Made by a program: the position numbers and the translations under genes. A stretch of DNA of 36,047 nucleotides, from NCBI GenBank assembly GCA_902776305.1, contig CACYPS010000030.1, positions 1 through 36,047 of the forward strand, written 5' to 3'. Below, one piece after another: positions 1 through 7,901 of the stretch (position 1 is its first letter; the number at the start of each line of letters is the position of its first letter). The notes below the pieces were generated by a model that made no database searches, was not told the origin of the DNA, and worked only from the letters and a program-made list of their open reading frames with translations. Source of the stretch: an uncultured Lachnospiraceae bacterium (GTDB lineage: Bacteria > Bacillota > Clostridia > Lachnospirales > Lachnospiraceae).

Positions 1-53
1 TTCTTAATCATCGATTCATAGTGACGATATCTCTGCAGATCTTTATCCGACAT
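1..53 (-). CDS. 5' end of a gene running off the left edge
   Basis: Only 17 codons are visible, beginning MSDKDLQRYRHYESMIK. The ATG overlaps the 3' end of the upstream cysteine-rich gene by 11 nt, and a good Shine-Dalgarno (AAAGGAG, 8 nt before the ATG) lies inside that gene, so the two are translationally coupled. The charged, helical start resembles small regulators found just upstream of terminase genes in Gram-positive prophages, but too little is visible to name a family. Partial gene; function not assigned. Confidence 0.6.
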   Translation of the reverse strand, partial: MSDKDLQRYRHYESMIK

Positions 54-369
54 AGGCTGAACTCCTTTCTTCCTTCATCATCAGCTTCACGGCTCTGGCC
101 CGGCGTTCCTGAAGCCAGTGCTCCAGATCCTTATAACAGCTCGCCGTAACGCAGGGCTGACCTTTTGCGTAAGGGCAGTTCTCACATTTCTTTTCCTGTT
201 CTGTCTTTATGACTTCGGCCAGGTAATAGCAGTTCTCCTTGCCAAGAGTGCAGCCGACTTTCCTATTCTTCCAGAAAAAGCACTTTCTGCAGTCATGTGG
301 CCGATCTGCGTAATAGCGGACGCCGTCGATCATAATGGTTTTTCTCTGCAGTTTCTGTCTTGTTCTCAT
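43..369 (-). CDS. Small cysteine-rich protein, mobile-element type
   Basis: This is a 108-residue basic protein with eight cysteines at residues 27, 30, 40, 47, 62, 65, 73 and 78, including two CxxC pairs (DCRKC, KCENC). The layout suggests a structural metal site, probably zinc; that is inference. The ATG at 369 has GGAGG six bases upstream, supporting this start over the internal Met13. The gene overlaps the next leftward gene by 11 nt, a compact arrangement usual in prophages and conjugative elements. I do not recognise a named family. No membrane segment or signal peptide is visible. Cytoplasmic nucleic-acid or protein binding is plausible but unproven. Confidence 0.7.
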   Translation of the reverse strand: MRTRQKLQRKTIMIDGVRYYADRPHDCRKCFFWKNRKVGCTLGKENCYYLAEVIKTEQEKKCENCPYAKGQPCVTASCYKDLEHWLQERRARAVKLMMKEERSSAYVG

Positions 370-485
370 CTGATACCTCCATCTTCTTAAAAGTCCAAAG
401 AAAACGCCCGCTTCGTTACTGCAGCTGCAGATCAGAAACGGGCTATGTACGGAGGTTCAATACGGGGCGAGTGCTTTTAGAAGAA

Positions 486-531
486 CTAATATTTCCCGGC
501 ATAAAGTTCAATGAAGATGAAGAAATATTAG
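486..531. repeat. Inverted repeat CTAATATTTC / GAAATATTAG, operator-like
   Basis: A perfect 10-bp inverted repeat has arms at 486-495 and 522-531, separated by 26 bp. The same GAAATATTAG word recurs at 761-770. It lies upstream of the leftward cysteine-rich gene in an otherwise gene-free stretch (370-829). The arrangement resembles repressor operators of a temperate element, but no regulator is visible in the window and the role is inferred. I see no other gene in 370-829. Confidence 0.35.
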
Positions 532-829
532 CCGGAATCTGTGCCTGAAACGGACTGAAGATGGAAATGGGAGGAACTCTGTCTATGGGATGAAAAATCA
601 AAACGAATAGGAAAAGGCCCGTTTTTCAGGCATTTGCGAGAAATGATCTTTAATGATCGCGGATTATCACCGGTGCACTCGCGTGATCAGCACTACAAAC
701 GCCTTCGTTGAACCGGAACCCCGGAAATCGGGTAAAGATCGGCTCGTTAGAAGAATCGGCGAAATATTAGATTCCAGCTAATATGTAAAGGGGGATTTTA
801 GACGGAAATCGTCTTGTGAGATAGAAGAA

Positions 830-856
830 GCGGGAACCGATTTTTTCGGTCCCCGC
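830..856 (-). terminator. Rho-independent terminator after tRNA-Arg
   Basis: An 11-bp stem with one mismatch (arms 830-840 and 846-856) surrounds a five-base loop. On the minus strand it is followed by a pyrimidine/T-rich stretch. It sits 13 bp beyond the 3' end of the tRNA-Arg gene, the position expected for its terminator. Confidence 0.6.
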
Positions 857-869
857 CCTCTGAAATAGC

Positions 870-942
870 GTTCCTGGCGGGATTCGAACCCACGACCTTC
901 CGCTTAGGAGGCGGACGCTCTATCCTGCTGAGCTACAGAAAC
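870..942 (-). tRNA. tRNA-Arg (anticodon CCU)
   Basis: All four arms fold. The acceptor GTTTCTG pairs with CAGGAAC, the D arm is GCTC/GAGC, the anticodon stem TCCGC/GCGGA encloses loop CTCCTAA with anticodon CCT (reads AGG), and the T arm is GTGGG/CCCGC around TTCGAAT. The 73-nt gene encodes no CCA. Its 5' half differs clearly from the truncated tRNA-Arg(CCU) at 1171-1210, so it is not the rebuilt version of that gene. It probably belongs to the integrated element or is a second chromosomal locus. Confidence 0.9.
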
Positions 943-965
943 GTATGTGGTTTTTTCCCGTATTT

Positions 966-1115
966 TCAAGGCTTTCCGGCCTTTCGGGTTCGGGCTCCCC
1001 GGGCTCCAAATCGTCCATTTTTCATTAGAAGTTTTAGATGTTTTTTAGAAATTTCTAATATTGTCGTTTGTAGTGTTATGGAACACACGACTTTATTAGA
1101 TTTTTCTTTTGTCAT
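966..1115 (-). CDS. 49-codon basic ORF between tRNA fragment and tRNA-Arg
   Basis: The ORF starts MTKEKSNKVVCSI and ends in a basic tail rich in Gly, Arg and Lys (RFGARGARTRKAGKP). The ATG at 1115 follows a purine-rich GGGGG four bases upstream, an acceptable ribosome site. It ends 23 bp before the intact tRNA-Arg and starts about 55 bp after the break in the truncated tRNA. It would be transcribed from the promoter retained by that tRNA fragment. I recognise no family. It could be a tiny nucleic-acid-binding protein of the element, or a chance ORF. Confidence 0.4.
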   Translation of the reverse strand: MTKEKSNKVVCSITLQTTILEISKKHLKLLMKNGRFGARGARTRKAGKP

Positions 1116-1170
1116 TTTACCCCCTGAAAATCGAGCGGACAAATTTTTTCTGCCGCATGATCGATATTTT

Positions 1171-1181
1171 CTTAGGAGGCG
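1171..1181. other. Putative attachment-site core in tRNA anticodon region
   Basis: The word CTTAGGAGGCG (plus strand) is shared exactly with the intact tRNA-Arg at 903-913 and marks the last tRNA-like bases before the sequence diverges. It is inferred to be the att core where an element to the left recombined into the chromosomal tRNA. No integrase lies in the window; it would be expected beyond the left edge. Confidence 0.4.
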
Positions 1182-1210
1182 AGTGCTCTATCCAGCTGAG
1201 CTACGCAGAC
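1171..1210 (-). pseudogene. Truncated tRNA-Arg (CCU), 5' half only
   Basis: Reading leftward from 1210 the sequence gives acceptor 5' strand GTCTGCG, D arm GCTC...GAGC, anticodon-stem 5' strand CTCGC, and the full loop CTCCTAA plus one G. It then departs abruptly into unrelated AT-rich sequence (AAAATATCG...). The 3' anticodon strand (expected GCGAG), T arm and acceptor 3' strand are missing. The break at the anticodon loop is the usual crossover point of tyrosine integrases that target tRNA genes. Confidence 0.8.
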
Positions 1211-1226
1211 ATGAACTTCGCAATAT

Positions 1227-1255
1227 AATTTACCACGAAGCCGCTGAAATGTAAA
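1227..1255 (-). promoter_or_regulatory. Promoter of the truncated tRNA-Arg
   Basis: On the minus strand, TTTACA (1250-1255) and TAAATT (1227-1232) are 17 bp apart. The -10 lies about 17 bp before the first tRNA base at 1210. The promoter appears intact although the tRNA is broken, so transcription should continue into the 49-codon ORF and tRNA-Arg(CCU). Confidence 0.5.
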
Positions 1256-1352
1256 GCCTCCTATTTTTATTCTTCATCGTGCAATACTCTTGATTTACAT
1301 TCCTCTTGTCATCATTTTCAAACTCCTCCGACTTCATGCCGATTTCTTCCAA

Positions 1353-1718
1353 TTTACGGAAGTGGACGCCATTCCTGCTCATACTTCCGTAATCCCTGTC
1401 CTATATTTCTTGCCGGCTGCCTTCATTTACGGAAGTGGACGCCATTCCTGCTCATACTTCCGTAATCCCTGTCCCGGTTTCTTTGCCGGATGCCTGCATT
1501 TTACGGAAGTGGACGCCATTCCTGCTCATACTTCCGTAATCCCTGTCCTGATTTCTTTGCCCGCTGCCTTCATTTACGGAAGTGGACGCCATTCCTTCTC
1601 ACACTTCCGTAATTCCTGTCCTGATTTCCTTGGCGGCTGCCTTCATTTACGGAAGTGAACACCATTCCTTCTCACACTTCCGTAATCCTTGTCCTGATTT
1701 CTTTGCCGCTGCCTTCAA
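1353..1718. repeat. Tandem array of five 73-bp hairpin-bearing units
   Basis: Units start at 1353, 1426, 1500, 1573 and 1646, a period of 73-74 bp. Each contains the inverted repeat TTACGGAAGT ... ACTTCCGTAA with a loop of about 19 nt, followed by a 30-bp tail that varies more. The 10-bp arms are identical in all five units. The pair just inside the arms is G with T in units 1-3 and G with C in units 4-5, which keeps pairing in a plus-strand RNA. The plus-strand ORF across the array has no separate support. Location: between the tRNA fragment and the secreted SH3 gene. Confidence 0.85.
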
Positions 1719-1851
1719 TTTTGTACAGAAAGAAGCACAAAAGAATTTAAAAAACTCTTAGCCTCCCCCTCCCCTCCCGCCGTATATACAGTTGCAAAAC
1801 GAAAGAAATAAAAAAACACTAACGAAGAATTGATAAATGAAGTAAATAGAT

Positions 1852-3111
1852 ATGTTTAACAGAATCGTAAAAATCGCAACAATATCAGGACTCGCAGCAA
1901 TCACGGCTCTGACATTCCTCGGAATGGGAAGTGTAAACGTACTCGCAGATGATGCAAAGCTTCCGGCTTACGTCATCAACGGAACAAATGCCGAGCGCGC
2001 TATCTCTGATTACTTCGTAAATACATATGCACCGATTAAAGACGACAGCGTAGTGATCCCGCACATGGACATCATCAGCACAAAGGACAACGGATCCTCC
2101 TTCGACGTATACGGTGGCTTCTGCATCCAGGAGTACACAAAAGACGATGCCTCTCTTATAGAGGACGGCATGTTCGCAAAGAGCACAGGTCACTTCGTCC
2201 TGAACAAGAACGAAGATGGAACCTTCTCAATCGCTTCTTATCAGGACATTCCGGATAACGCAAGCAAGGAAGATTTCAATCAGATCTTCGGTGCAGGTCT
2301 TTCAGACGAAGCATTCAATGTATACTCTGAAAACTTCTACTCAGATCTCTGGAACTCAATCCGCACACAGGATGTTGCTTACTACTCATATGACAACAAT
2401 CTCGGACTGAGCAAGATCGGTGTAGATGAGAGCCATTCCATCGATCTGGCAAATGTATCCTTCTCCAACAGCGGCGCACACACAATGTACGCACAGCAGG
2501 ATGCAAATGTCCGCTCCGCAGCTACAACTCTCAGCACAGCCTTTGACGGAATCGGCGAGGGACAGGACATCACAGTAACAGGTCTTGCAAATGGCTGGTA
2601 CCGTGTAGGCATGAACGGCCGCACAGGCTTCATCTCCGCATCACTGCTTGACGACAGCAAGCCGGTCAAGGAGAAGAAGGCAGAAGAGAAGAAATCAGAG
2701 AAGAAATCAGAGAAAGAGTCTGATGAGTCCAAGTACTCATCCATGACAGGTGTAATCGAGAACTTCACCGGCAGCGATATCACAGTAGGCGGCGTAACAG
2801 TAAACGTCACAGGCAGTACAGCAATCAGCGGTGATCTCAAAGACGGCGACGTTGCAACCATTTACTTCTACAGCGGAGAACACGGTATCAACTATGCAAC
2901 ATCTATCCTTTCACACGGCACACCGTCCGACGGTGCAGTATTCTCTCCTGACGGAAGAGTAATCGACACCGAGACAATGGAAGAAGTCGGCTTCGAAATG
3001 CAGGGCGACGACGAATGGCAGGGTGGCCTCAGTGATGAGGAGAAGGCTCTTGAGAACAGCGGCGATCTGGATGACGGCGAAGAGTACGTCGAAGTAGAAC
3101 TGGAGGACTGA
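1852..3111 (+). CDS. Secreted SH3b-domain protein with acidic C-terminus
   Basis: The 419-residue protein has a Sec signal peptide (residues 1-32, hydrophobic core about 10-30, likely cut after VLA). Residues 35-205 form a domain I do not recognise. A bacterial SH3-like domain spans about 213-266 (NVRSAATT ... GWYRVGMNGRTGFI). Next come a Lys/Glu/Ser linker (271-294), a beta-rich region (296-360) and a strongly acidic tail. SH3b domains commonly bind peptidoglycan or surface ligands, so an extracellular, wall-associated role is likely; the exact job is unknown. There is no strong Shine-Dalgarno, but the start is fixed by the signal peptide. Transcription is head-on to replication. It is monocistronic, followed by two hairpins. 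Confidence 0.8.
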   Translation: MFNRIVKIATISGLAAITALTFLGMGSVNVLADDAKLPAYVINGTNAERAISDYFVNTYAPIKDDSVVIPHMDIISTKDNGSSFDVYGGFCIQEYTKDDASLIEDGMFAKSTGHFVLNKNEDGTFSIASYQDIPDNASKEDFNQIFGAGLSDEAFNVYSENFYSDLWNSIRTQDVAYYSYDNNLGLSKIGVDESHSIDLANVSFSNSGAHTMYAQQDANVRSAATTLSTAFDGIGEGQDITVTGLANGWYRVGMNGRTGFISASLLDDSKPVKEKKAEEKKSEKKSEKESDESKYSSMTGVIENFTGSDITVGGVTVNVTGSTAISGDLKDGDVATIYFYSGEHGINYATSILSHGTPSDGAVFSPDGRVIDTETMEEVGFEMQGDDEWQGGLSDEEKALENSGDLDDGEEYVEVELED

Positions 3112-3148
3112 TTATTTTCAGATAAATAATCAACAGCCACTCAGAGCC

Positions 3149-3180
3149 CGGATGTGAACGAACTCAATCGTTCACACCCG
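3149..3180 (+). terminator. Hairpin after the SH3 gene
   Basis: TGTGAACGA (3153-3161) pairs perfectly with TCGTTCACA (3168-3176), and the stem extends by CGG/CCG after one mismatch. It lies 38 bp past the stop codon. The downstream run is A-rich rather than T-rich, so it may be an RNA-stabilising 3' hairpin rather than a true terminator. Confidence 0.45.
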
Positions 3181-3264
3181 AACTAAAAATACGTGACTTA
3201 TAGGCACGTAACCCTTAATAAAGACAACTTACTAATATTTGATATAAACTCCCTTTTAACAGGA

Positions 3265-3313
3265 AGAGGGGTCGGACCATCAAGCAAAGTGCTGATGACC
3301 CGGCCCCTTTTCT
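3265..3313 (+). terminator. GC-rich terminator between convergent genes
   Basis: A long stem (AGGGGTCGG...CATCA with TGATG...CCGGCCCCT, two internal mismatches and a wobble) is followed by TTTTCTGT on the plus strand. It lies between the SH3 gene and the convergent glucosidase gene, and could serve both, although the T-run favours the plus strand. Confidence 0.7.
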
Positions 3314-3394
3314 GTATTATATATTACTCAATAACCTCTTCGTTAAGCCTGAAGTTCTCTTACATGAAAAGCCACATTCCCTGTCTGAAGCAAA

Positions 3395-4918
<1,524 letters not shown>

Positions 4919-5162
4919 TCACAAACCCGATTATCGTAATTCAATGCATAAATGCTCTTTTTTATCGAAATTTGCTGACACATCTTCTAAATTAAGAAAT
5001 ATTATATCATACTTAATGATAGAAAATACTTTTTATTCTTCATCAAGAATACAATATCGCGATGCCGAGGCGTTCTTGAATACATAGAAATTACCATCAG
5101 ATACAAACTGACAATATGATTCTCTCTCATGACCGAATCTCTTTTTTATACTGCTTTCCGTC

Positions 5163-6215
5163 CTACCTGCGCCTCTTTAAATCCTGCTCGAGCACAAACA
5201 AACTCTCCATGTGGCACCTGAGCAGCATAATTTTCATCTGATTCTTCTTCGAAAAATCCCCGAGCTCACACTTTTTAATTCCTATCTTATAAGGATTTGC
5301 TTTCGCGAGTCTCTTCAAATCCTGAACTCTCTCTCCGAGCTTTTTGGGATTATCCCTGTGGCACATATCGAACTTCGCCACGCCGATGAGACAGACCACA
5401 TAGCGCTTTCGCATCGCCTTTGTAATATCCTCATCAAAAGAGTCGCCGACGAGCTCCTTCAGATTTTTGAGAAATTCTCTGTCGTTCTCAACAATCTCCG
5501 GGTGATACCGATGTCCTGCCGAAGTCGGGTCGATCTGACGGATGTAGAGAGGTTCTTTTACAAATGAAACCCCATTTCGCTCCTTCAGCATACACTCGAT
5601 GAGGAACGTCACGTCCTCAGCAACGGTCATTTTCTCATTAAAGCAAATACCGTTTTCCTTCAGGAACTCAGTTCTGAACACCTTGCTCCACACATTCAAA
5701 AAGCCTTCAGGCACTCCCTTTTTATGAAATCCTTCTGCTATGAGATCAAGAAGAATCTCTCTCTTTTCTTCAGATCCCAGGGATTCGTTCTCCTCATAGG
5801 TAAGAGGGCAGTGAACACTCTCCGAATCACCCTCACACTTGACCGAGCCGAAAAATACAATATCCGTTTCTTTATCTTTCAGGTACTCCGTAAGAAACTC
5901 AACCGAATCCTCTCTGATACGATCATCGCTATCTATTAAGGCAATCCATTTGCTTCCGCTTGCATATGAAATGCCGGCATTTCGAGCAGCAGAAACGCCC
6001 TTATTTTTTCTGTTTATGACGGTAAAATTGTCATTTGCATCGGCATAGTCGCTACATAATACTTCAGCTCCATTTGTCGAACCGTCATTAACAAGGATCA
6101 CATCGTAATTATTGTATGTCTGGTGAGCAAGACTATCCAGACACATACCGAAGTATTTCAGATCAGGATTGTATACGGGAACAACAAATGTGATTTTATC
6201 TATTTCTATATGCAA
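5163..6215 (-). CDS. Family 2 glycosyltransferase
   Basis: The N-terminal GT-A fold is clear: VVPVYNP near residue 11, the nucleotide-binding VNDGST (42-47), GVSAARNAG (73-81), and the metal-binding DSDD (95-98). It should transfer a sugar from a nucleotide donor to a cell-surface or exopolysaccharide acceptor; donor and acceptor cannot be told from sequence. No transmembrane segment is visible, so it is probably cytoplasmic or peripheral. Translation starts at TTG (6213-6215), seven bases after a clean AGGAG, with no good ATG nearby. The 350-residue length is usual for the family. It stands alone, which is unusual because such genes normally lie in polysaccharide clusters. Confidence 0.85.
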   Translation of the reverse strand: MHIEIDKITFVVPVYNPDLKYFGMCLDSLAHQTYNNYDVILVNDGSTNGAEVLCSDYADANDNFTVINRKNKGVSAARNAGISYASGSKWIALIDSDDRIREDSVEFLTEYLKDKETDIVFFGSVKCEGDSESVHCPLTYEENESLGSEEKREILLDLIAEGFHKKGVPEGFLNVWSKVFRTEFLKENGICFNEKMTVAEDVTFLIECMLKERNGVSFVKEPLYIRQIDPTSAGHRYHPEIVENDREFLKNLKELVGDSFDEDITKAMRKRYVVCLIGVAKFDMCHRDNPKKLGERVQDLKRLAKANPYKIGIKKCELGDFSKKNQMKIMLLRCHMESLFVLEQDLKRRR

Positions 6216-6251
6216 ATAATATCTCCTATTGATTTTTAAAAATTACCTATA

Positions 6252-6355
6252 CCTAATTCAAGTCTCGCTCGCGAAAGTTGGCGCGGATTTTGGTCAGCGT
6301 TTGCAGACATCTTCCAAACCGAATCCATGCGCATCCTCGCATAGCGTATATCTTG
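6252..6355. repeat. Structured repeat-like block, flanks shared with 6821-6893
   Basis: The GC-rich block stands out in AT-rich surroundings and contains short inverted repeats (for example TCGC...GCGA near 6266-6275). Its right end, TGCGCATCCTCGC followed by GCGTATATCT, recurs at 6824-6892 with about 40 extra bases between the two words. This looks like a dispersed intergenic repeat family; no protein is supported. Confidence 0.35.
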
Positions 6356-6414
6356 ATTACAAAACCTGCTATTCAATTTATGATATACTGTCTCAATCAA
6401 TAATGCACACTTTC

Positions 6415-6423
6415 TGATATAAT
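6415..6423 (+). promoter_or_regulatory. Extended -10 promoter of possible small RNA
   Basis: TGATATAAT is a TG-n extended -10 element fused to a perfect TATAAT at 6418-6423. No good -35 is visible 16-18 bp upstream, which extended -10 promoters can tolerate. No plus-strand gene follows before the terminator at 6639. Confidence 0.35.
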
Positions 6424-6429
6424 AATACA

Positions 6430-6665
6430 ACAACCTTAATTGCAAAGAAAATGCTTTTCTTTTTCTTTCTTTTTATTTCTCAATTTGATAATAAATTAAA
6501 CACAAAACGTTCACAGACTTCCATTAATATAATGAAACATAAGGACGGAACAAAATCCTCCTTAAAAAAAACTTTTTCCTTTTTTCTTTTTTTGATATCC
6601 GCCGGGAGGCGGAACTCCTTCCCCTTTTTGATGGATTAGACCACTCGAGAGAGTGGTCTTTTCTA
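6430..6665 (+). ncRNA. Candidate small RNA ended by an orphan terminator
   Basis: A strong plus-strand terminator at 6639-6677 has no plus-strand coding sequence upstream; the nearest genes on both sides run leftward. A transcript from the extended -10 at 6415-6423 would be about 235 nt, containing polypyrimidine tracts, a small hairpin (TCCGCC/GGCGGA, 6599-6614) and the terminator. No known RNA family is recognised. Evidence is positional only. Confidence 0.3.
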
Positions 6666-6677
6666 TTCTTCTTTTAA
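6639..6677 (+). terminator. Orphan Rho-independent terminator
   Basis: GACCACTC (6639-6646) pairs perfectly with GAGTGGTC (6651-6658) around a GAGA tetraloop, followed by TTTTCTATTCTTCTTTT. This is a textbook plus-strand terminator, placed where no plus-strand gene is seen. Confidence 0.75.
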
Positions 6678-6820
6678 ACCGCCTTCAACTCACGCCACTA
6701 CAAAAAAAGACTGCCACATCAGACAACTCCCACTCTACAAACAGATATCTACAGATAACATCTGCACTGTTGTGGTCGCCGTCTGATGCGACAGCCTCCT
6801 TCATTCATTTTACCGAATTC

Positions 6821-6957
6821 CTGCGCATCCTCGCGTGCCTAAGCATGCGGAGCAATGCTCCGGTGGAGCATTGTGTAGCGGAGCGTATATCTCAGTGGGG
6901 ATTGACACCCGCCACTGATACTATTTTGTTGCCCACCACCTATAGAGGCTGGGCACC
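6821..6957. repeat. Block of three consecutive inverted repeats
   Basis: Perfect arms AATGCTCC/GGAGCATT (6854-6861, 6865-6872), CAGTGG/CCACTG (6893-6898, 6912-6917) and GCCCA/TGGGC (6931-6935, 6950-6954) follow one another. The block lies just past the 3' end of the leftward DUF3881 gene. The flank words match the block at 6327-6355. It may be a 3' structured region or an intergenic repeat. Apart from these structures and the orphan terminator, 6216-7016 holds no gene I can support. Confidence 0.4.
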
Positions 6958-7016
6958 TCACATTAAGATATACTTCTCCACCGTGAGTACAATCTTGCGA
7001 TGAAGACTGAATGGGC

Positions 7017-7892
7017 TCACACCTGAACTGTTCCCTGAAGCCATATCTGACCTCTGAATCTGCGTCCGACCGACGGTTCGCCGATCAGCGACTCCGCATT
7101 TATACATACGTCTATGGACATGTTGCAGACCGACAATTCCATCTTCCAGACCTCTTCTTCCGACATGTCATTCTTCAATTTCTGAACGTCCATGATGGTC
7201 CCGACGATCGTATATTGATCACATTCGATTCCGTAAGGCATGAAGTTTGTCTCAACGATAGATAAGATATCCTCTTTTTCCACTCTGCGCTGCAGCATGG
7301 AATAAGTATCCATATCTTCAAGTGTAAGATTTTCAATTGCATCCTCGTCGCCTTTTCTGGCTTCATTGACGAGTTTTATATGGTCTTTGAGACTTTTTGT
7401 TACCTGTTTATCCCACCACTCATTTCTGATAGCCGGCAGAATGATTTTTCCTTCGCGCGCCAGACCGGTGATTTTTACCCCTTCGAATTTGTCATCCGGA
7501 GAGACGAGGCCGCATTTGCATAAAATCTGACCCATGTTGATCACATAGAAAATGATCGTTATCCCTACTCTCGGATCATCGACCGCGCCTGCAAATGACT
7601 GCTTGTCCGCATGTCTCTCAAGGTTTACATCATCAAATGTTGTTATATGGTTTCCTCTCAGATACGGAAATGAATAATCCGGATGGAAGTCTCCGTTCTC
7701 ATCAAATTCACCACACACCGTCATTCCCATATCCGGAGCGTAATCCCTTGAGAACTCACCAATCATTCTTCCGTTATCATCGCGGAACAGATTCCTCCGG
7801 TCAAAATGCAGGACCGTCTGGCTGACCAACCTATCCATTTCCCGACGGCTCCTTATTTTTCTGAAACCAACCGATTCAAGATATTTATGCAT
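7017..7892 (-). CDS. DUF3881 family protein
   Basis: This 291-residue protein starts MHKYLESVGFRKIRSR, as I recall DUF3881 proteins from Lachnospiraceae and relatives doing; the length also matches that family. It has no signal peptide or membrane segment and is predicted cytoplasmic. The function of the family is unknown. It begins 9 bp after the serS stop with GGAG in the gap, so it is co-transcribed with serS. The assignment rests on recall of the N-terminal pattern and the serS neighbourhood, not on a search. Confidence 0.7.
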   Translation of the reverse strand: MHKYLESVGFRKIRSRREMDRLVSQTVLHFDRRNLFRDDNGRMIGEFSRDYAPDMGMTVCGEFDENGDFHPDYSFPYLRGNHITTFDDVNLERHADKQSFAGAVDDPRVGITIIFYVINMGQILCKCGLVSPDDKFEGVKITGLAREGKIILPAIRNEWWDKQVTKSLKDHIKLVNEARKGDEDAIENLTLEDMDTYSMLQRRVEKEDILSIVETNFMPYGIECDQYTIVGTIMDVQKLKNDMSEEEVWKMELSVCNMSIDVCINAESLIGEPSVGRRFRGQIWLQGTVQV

Positions 7893-7901
7893 GACACTCC
7901 A

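Noticed and set aside
360-548. Plus-strand 62-codon ORF
   Set aside because: No ribosome site or recognisable motif; it lies over the start of the opposite-strand gene.
1290-1658. Plus-strand 122-codon ORF
   Set aside because: It is the translation of the tandem repeat, has no ribosome site, and its repetitiveness is explained by the DNA array.
1353-1718. CRISPR array
   Set aside because: The sequence between the conserved arms is itself repeated, unit length is 73 bp, and no cas genes are near.
5163-6215. Glycosyltransferase as part of the mobile element
   Set aside because: Its codon use and leftward orientation fit neighbouring genes, and the putative element edge is 4 kb away.
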